Below, piece by piece: positions 43,242-46,078 of a stretch of DNA of 46,078 nt. The notes under the pieces were generated by a model. That model was not told where the DNA came from. It saw only the letters and a program-made list of their open reading frames with translations, and made no database searches. The stretch covers positions 1-46,078 of the forward strand of contig JABHWT010000307.1 in assembly GCA_018657645.1 (NCBI GenBank), given 5' to 3'. The number at the start of each line of letters is the position of its first letter. Position 1 is the first letter of the stretch. Position numbers and translations under genes: made by a program. The stretch is from Halieaceae bacterium (GTDB lineage: Bacteria; Pseudomonadota; Gammaproteobacteria; Pseudomonadales; Halieaceae).

Positions 43242-44257
43242 GCAGTGTCGAGCGCTGATCTGATCTGGCGTTGCAATTCCTCAAGCAATGTCATGTCATG
43301 CTCATACACCATAGGGCATATTCGCTCGACCTTGCCCCGATAGCGGCCGGCTATCTTTGTCGCTACTTCCTCCGGACTCCCAACCACCGCTATTGTTTCC
43401 AGTATCTGGTCGTCAATGAGCTCCGCCATCTGCGCCCACTTACCCTCGCGTGTGAGCCGATTGGCTTCCACCTGCAACTCCCCCCAGCCGTGGCACTCAA
43501 GCACGGGTCTGTAGGCCGGCGTGGAGGCATAAAAGGCAATCTGGCTTTTAGCCATGAATTTTGCCTTGTCCAGGTTTTCCTCTGTCAAGCCGGTAGCGGT
43601 AATCACCTGGGCAGATATTGAGAAATCCGAGCGTCGTTTACCCGCCTTTTCCAAACCTCGATCAATTGCGGCCAGGGATAATTCATTCAGGGACTTATCG
43701 GTACAGAAGGGGTGCACGAAATAACCATCGCCCACTTCTGCGGCGACCTCGGTCATCAGCGGCCCCACTGCGGCCAGAAAGATCTTTGGCGGTCCGTATT
43801 CATTGGCCGGAGGCATAAAAAGCGGCGGCATTAGCGTATGACTATAAAACTCCCCTTTGAAATCCAGTTTCCCTCCTGTCTGCCAGCACTCCCAAATGGC
43901 CCGGGTAGCCAATACCAGTTCCCGCATTCGAGCGGCTGGTTTGCTCCAGGGCATATTGAATCGCCGCTCTATGTGGGCCTTTATCTGGGTGCCCAGCCCC
44001 AGAGTAAATCGCCCCCGTGACAGGTTTTGCAAATCATTGCCGAGATAGGCAAGGTTCATTGGATTACGCGCAAAAGCTATTGCCACGGCCGTCATTAGCT
44101 CAATTTTCGTAGTGCCCAGAGCCGCAACACTAGTTGAAATAAAAGGATCGCCCGGCCCCTCAAATATATAACCACCGTCGAAGCCGGCCTTCTCCAGGTC
44201 GGCGGCCATAGTGCCGACTTCAGTCGGAGATGCCATTAATGTGCCATCAATTTTCAT
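43238..44257 (-). CDS. Luciferase-like (LLM class) flavin-dependent oxidoreductase, TIGR03617-like
   Basis: A 339-residue protein from ATG 44257 behind GGAGCG; the longer frame to 44296 is weaker. It has KIDGTLMASPTEVGTMA, a long barrel with YIFEGPGDPF and GRFTLGLGTQIKAHIERRF, and the late VVGSPEEVATKIAGRYR, as in the LLM group annotated as F420-dependent. Gammaproteobacteria generally do not make F420, so FMN with a partner reductase is likely. Neighbouring esterase and acyl-CoA synthetase genes suggest a lipid, sterol or terpenoid degradation role. Convergent with the Nudix gene, overlapping by four bases. Confidence 0.85.
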   Translation of the reverse strand: MKIDGTLMASPTEVGTMAADLEKAGFDGGYIFEGPGDPFISTSVAALGTTKIELMTAVAIAFARNPMNLAYLGNDLQNLSRGRFTLGLGTQIKAHIERRFNMPWSKPAARMRELVLATRAIWECWQTGGKLDFKGEFYSHTLMPPLFMPPANEYGPPKIFLAAVGPLMTEVAAEVGDGYFVHPFCTDKSLNELSLAAIDRGLEKAGKRRSDFSISAQVITATGLTEENLDKAKFMAKSQIAFYASTPAYRPVLECHGWGELQVEANRLTREGKWAQMAELIDDQILETIAVVGSPEEVATKIAGRYRGKVERICPMVYEHDMTLLEELQRQIRSALDTA

Positions 44258-44507
44258 AGTAGTAACGCTCCATTGCTCCAGGACCACGACCAACATATGA
44301 TCGGGGATAAAGGGCGGTAAGTTTCAGTTGCAAATTCTGAGTTCAAGTATCGCTACTTATACTACCAAGATACACATTCTATTCGGACAAGATATGCTGT
44401 TAAATCCGATCAGAGCCAAGCTGTACAACAATCCAATTCTGGCCCCCGTGAACATTGCCGAAAGTGAATAACAGGGCAAACTGATCACAATTACAGGAAC
44501 AATTGTC

Positions 44508-45464
44508 ATGAAATATGCATTTGACCCCGAATTTGCACCTTTACTGGACAGCATGCCGGTTATCTCTATGGAGGATCCGGCGGCTGCACGGTCCTCTATG
44601 GACGAAATGATTCAAGGCCTTAACGCCGACCTGGATCTGGCAGGTGTAGTCATCGAGAACCGACTAATCGGCGGACCCGCTGGTGCTCCGGACATTCCCC
44701 TGCGAATCTACAGTCCACAAGGCCTGTCCAATCCCGTGCCCGCGCTCTTATACCTGCACGGCGGTGGCTTCGTTCTCGGTAATCTGGACAGCGAGCACAG
44801 CAATTGTGTCGCACTGTGCCGCGACCTCGGCATTGTACTGGTGTCTGTAGATTACCGACTGGCGCCCGAAACACCTTATCCAAATGGGCTGGAAGACTGC
44901 TATGTCGCCCTGGAGTGGACAGCAGCTCAAGCAGCGGCATTACACATAGACAGCCAGCGCCTGGGCGTTATGGGGTCTAGCGCAGGCGGCGGTCTGGCGG
45001 CGGCGACGGCACTGCTTGCCCGGGACAGGAATGGGCCAGTTCTGTGCTTCCAATACCTTGGCATTCCCGAACTGGACGATCGACTGCACACACCGAGCAT
45101 GGAGCAATTTGTCGACACGCCACTGTGGAACAGACCCTCAGCTGAGTGGAGCTGGGACTATTACCTGGGTAACAATTGGCGACGCGGTGGCGACACCGTT
45201 CCCTACTATGCGGCTCCAGCGCGGGCCGGATCCGAAAACCTGGCGGGGCTGCCCCCCGCCCATGTCACTACCATGGAATTTGACCCCCTGCGCGACGAGG
45301 GCATTCTCTATGCCCTGAGCATGATGCAGGCGGGCGTATCGGTGGAGTTACACAGTTATCCTGGTACTTTTCACGGTTCCAGCCTCATGTCCTTTGCCCA
45401 GGTCAGCCAGCGCGAGGCAACGGAAATGCGGCTGAGCCTGCGTCGCGGTCTAATGGTTGATTAG
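44508..45464 (+). CDS. Alpha/beta hydrolase of the hormone-sensitive lipase (GDXG) group
   Basis: A 318-residue esterase/lipase. The oxyanion motif YLHGGGFVLGNLDSEH is followed by VSVDYRLAPETPYPNGLED and the nucleophile elbow G-S-S-A-G-G-G; later, EFDPLRDEG supplies the Asp and YPGTFHG the His. No signal peptide is evident, so it is cytoplasmic. Such enzymes act on short-chain or ring-bearing esters. It lies divergent to the LLM gene (250-base gap without a gene) and upstream of an acyl-CoA synthetase, which could activate the acid released. Confidence 0.88.
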   Translation: MKYAFDPEFAPLLDSMPVISMEDPAAARSSMDEMIQGLNADLDLAGVVIENRLIGGPAGAPDIPLRIYSPQGLSNPVPALLYLHGGGFVLGNLDSEHSNCVALCRDLGIVLVSVDYRLAPETPYPNGLEDCYVALEWTAAQAAALHIDSQRLGVMGSSAGGGLAAATALLARDRNGPVLCFQYLGIPELDDRLHTPSMEQFVDTPLWNRPSAEWSWDYYLGNNWRRGGDTVPYYAAPARAGSENLAGLPPAHVTTMEFDPLRDEGILYALSMMQAGVSVELHSYPGTFHGSSLMSFAQVSQREATEMRLSLRRGLMVD

Positions 45465-45469
45465 CCCGT

Positions 45470-45496
45470 ATGCCTTCAATACTCTACTGAAGGCGT
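45470..45496 (+). other. Stem-loop between the esterase and acyl-CoA synthetase genes
   Basis: GCCTTCA (45472-45478) is perfectly complementary to TGAAGGC (45488-45494), extended by a T:G and an A:T pair to nine, with a nine-base loop. There is no T-run, so it is not a standard terminator. It may modulate mRNA stability between the two genes. Confidence 0.5.
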
Positions 45497-45526
45497 GTCA
45501 GAACGAACACTCACATTGGAGAAACT

Positions 45527-46078
45527 ATGAGCAGCAACGCCATTCATCACCCCCCACTGATGCCACACCTGTTAATCGAGGGCCTGAATCGTTTTGACAA
45601 CGAGCCCTGCCTATATCTGGGAGACAAGGTTGCCAGCTATCGAGATGTGCGAGAATCCACCAGCCAAATGGTGCAAGCACTGCAATCTAAGGGATTGGGA
45701 AAGGGCAGCCGTATCGCGGTAATATCCGCCAACAGACCCGAGGTGCTATCCAATATAGCTGCCATGCAACTGGCTGGATGTAGCGGCACGCCTCTGCATC
45801 CACTGGGCTCACTGGACGACCACGCCTACGTACTGGAAGCCGCCGAGATAGACGCACTGGTATACGATGCCTCGGTATTTGATGAGCATGCCGCGGCGCT
45901 CAAGGAGAGGGTTCCTGGTCTCCAGTATTTACTGGGATTTGGACCGACCATGGTGGGTGAGGATTACCTGGCTCTGGCAGCCACCTTTGAGCCTCAGTCT
46001 CTGGTTGCCCCGGATGTGGATCCGGATGATATTTCCTCGGTTAACTTTACCGGCGGCACCACCGGCAAGCCCAAGGGA
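45527..46078 (+). CDS. AMP-binding acyl-CoA synthetase (N-terminal part; cut by window edge)
   Basis: The frame is open for 184 codons from ATG 45527, which follows TTGGAG, to the last base. It has SYRDVRESTSQMVQAL, an ANL-type helix near GSRIAVISANRPEVLSNIAAMQLAG, and the A3 motif N-F-T-G-G-T-T-G-K-P-K-G at the end, which binds the ATP phosphates. ANL enzymes activate carboxylic acids as acyl-AMP and then as CoA thioesters. Substrate not visible. It follows the esterase by 62 bases and probably belongs to the same unit. Confidence 0.92.
   Translation, partial: MSSNAIHHPPLMPHLLIEGLNRFDNEPCLYLGDKVASYRDVRESTSQMVQALQSKGLGKGSRIAVISANRPEVLSNIAAMQLAGCSGTPLHPLGSLDDHAYVLEAAEIDALVYDASVFDEHAAALKERVPGLQYLLGFGPTMVGEDYLALAATFEPQSLVAPDVDPDDISSVNFTGGTTGKPKG

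Overview
The window looks like chromosomal DNA of a marine-type gammaproteobacterium, probably near Halieaceae/Spongiibacteraceae/Cellvibrionales. The evidence is a mix of a PlsB-type acyltransferase, DUF2884 (YggN-like), a fatty-acid cis/trans isomerase, a TonB-dependent receptor, DUF3014, LLM-class oxidoreductases and acyl-CoA synthetase genes, with mid-50s GC by eye. This placement is inference from gene content only. I see no rRNA, tRNA, CRISPR array, integrase, transposase or phage genes.

Layout. 1-5754 (+): the Lys/Ala/Pro-rich tail of an upstream protein, encoded by an 18-bp tandem repeat, then plsB and gpsA (start of phospholipid synthesis), a Tat-targeted aldo/keto reductase and an NTP/NDP-exchanger-like MFS protein. 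5803-8874 (-): a penicillin-acylase-family hydrolase and a GFA-domain protein. 9306-14059 (+): a TonB-dependent receptor with a clear terminator, then a TPR-sulfotransferase. 14192-16362 (-): a 61-residue zinc-knuckle-like protein, an exported alpha/beta hydrolase and a DUF2884 protein. 16442-25597: a catabolic block. It holds a CoA-transferase plus glutaryl-CoA dehydrogenase (glutarate/lysine catabolism) with a divergent LysR regulator, then a LuxR-type regulator, agmatinase, class III polyamine-type aminotransferase, APC permease and NTF2-like protein. Together these suggest uptake and breakdown of agmatine, putrescine and related amines, with C5 products leaving through glutarate.

25782-27521 encodes an unusual 579-residue isocitrate dehydrogenase of the eukaryote-like (type II) lineage that carries an internal duplication of its clasp/small-domain segment and lacks the usual NADP-binding Arg-His pair. 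It is followed by a glycosyltransferase 5' remnant, an iron-type alcohol dehydrogenase, two tandem HDOD-GGDEF paralogues and a haem-motif cis/trans isomerase that overlaps a convergent FAD glycerol-3-phosphate dehydrogenase. 36399-41809: a LysR regulator divergent from a small citrate-synthase-like protein whose catalytic Asp is Glu, an orphan TAXI solute-binding lipoprotein, DUF3014, and a second ureohydrolase resembling guanidinobutyrase. 41936-42417: a cold-shock gene with promoter, long leader and terminator. 42507-46078: Nudix hydrolase, LLM oxidoreductase, GDXG-type esterase, and the start of an acyl-CoA synthetase cut by the window edge.

Several genes have better starts than the longest possible reading frame; where a ribosome-binding site decides this, the shorter start is used and explained. 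The strongest candidate for something undescribed is the domain-duplicated isocitrate dehydrogenase, followed by the Glu-substituted citrate-synthase-like enzyme and the regulated amine/glutarate block.
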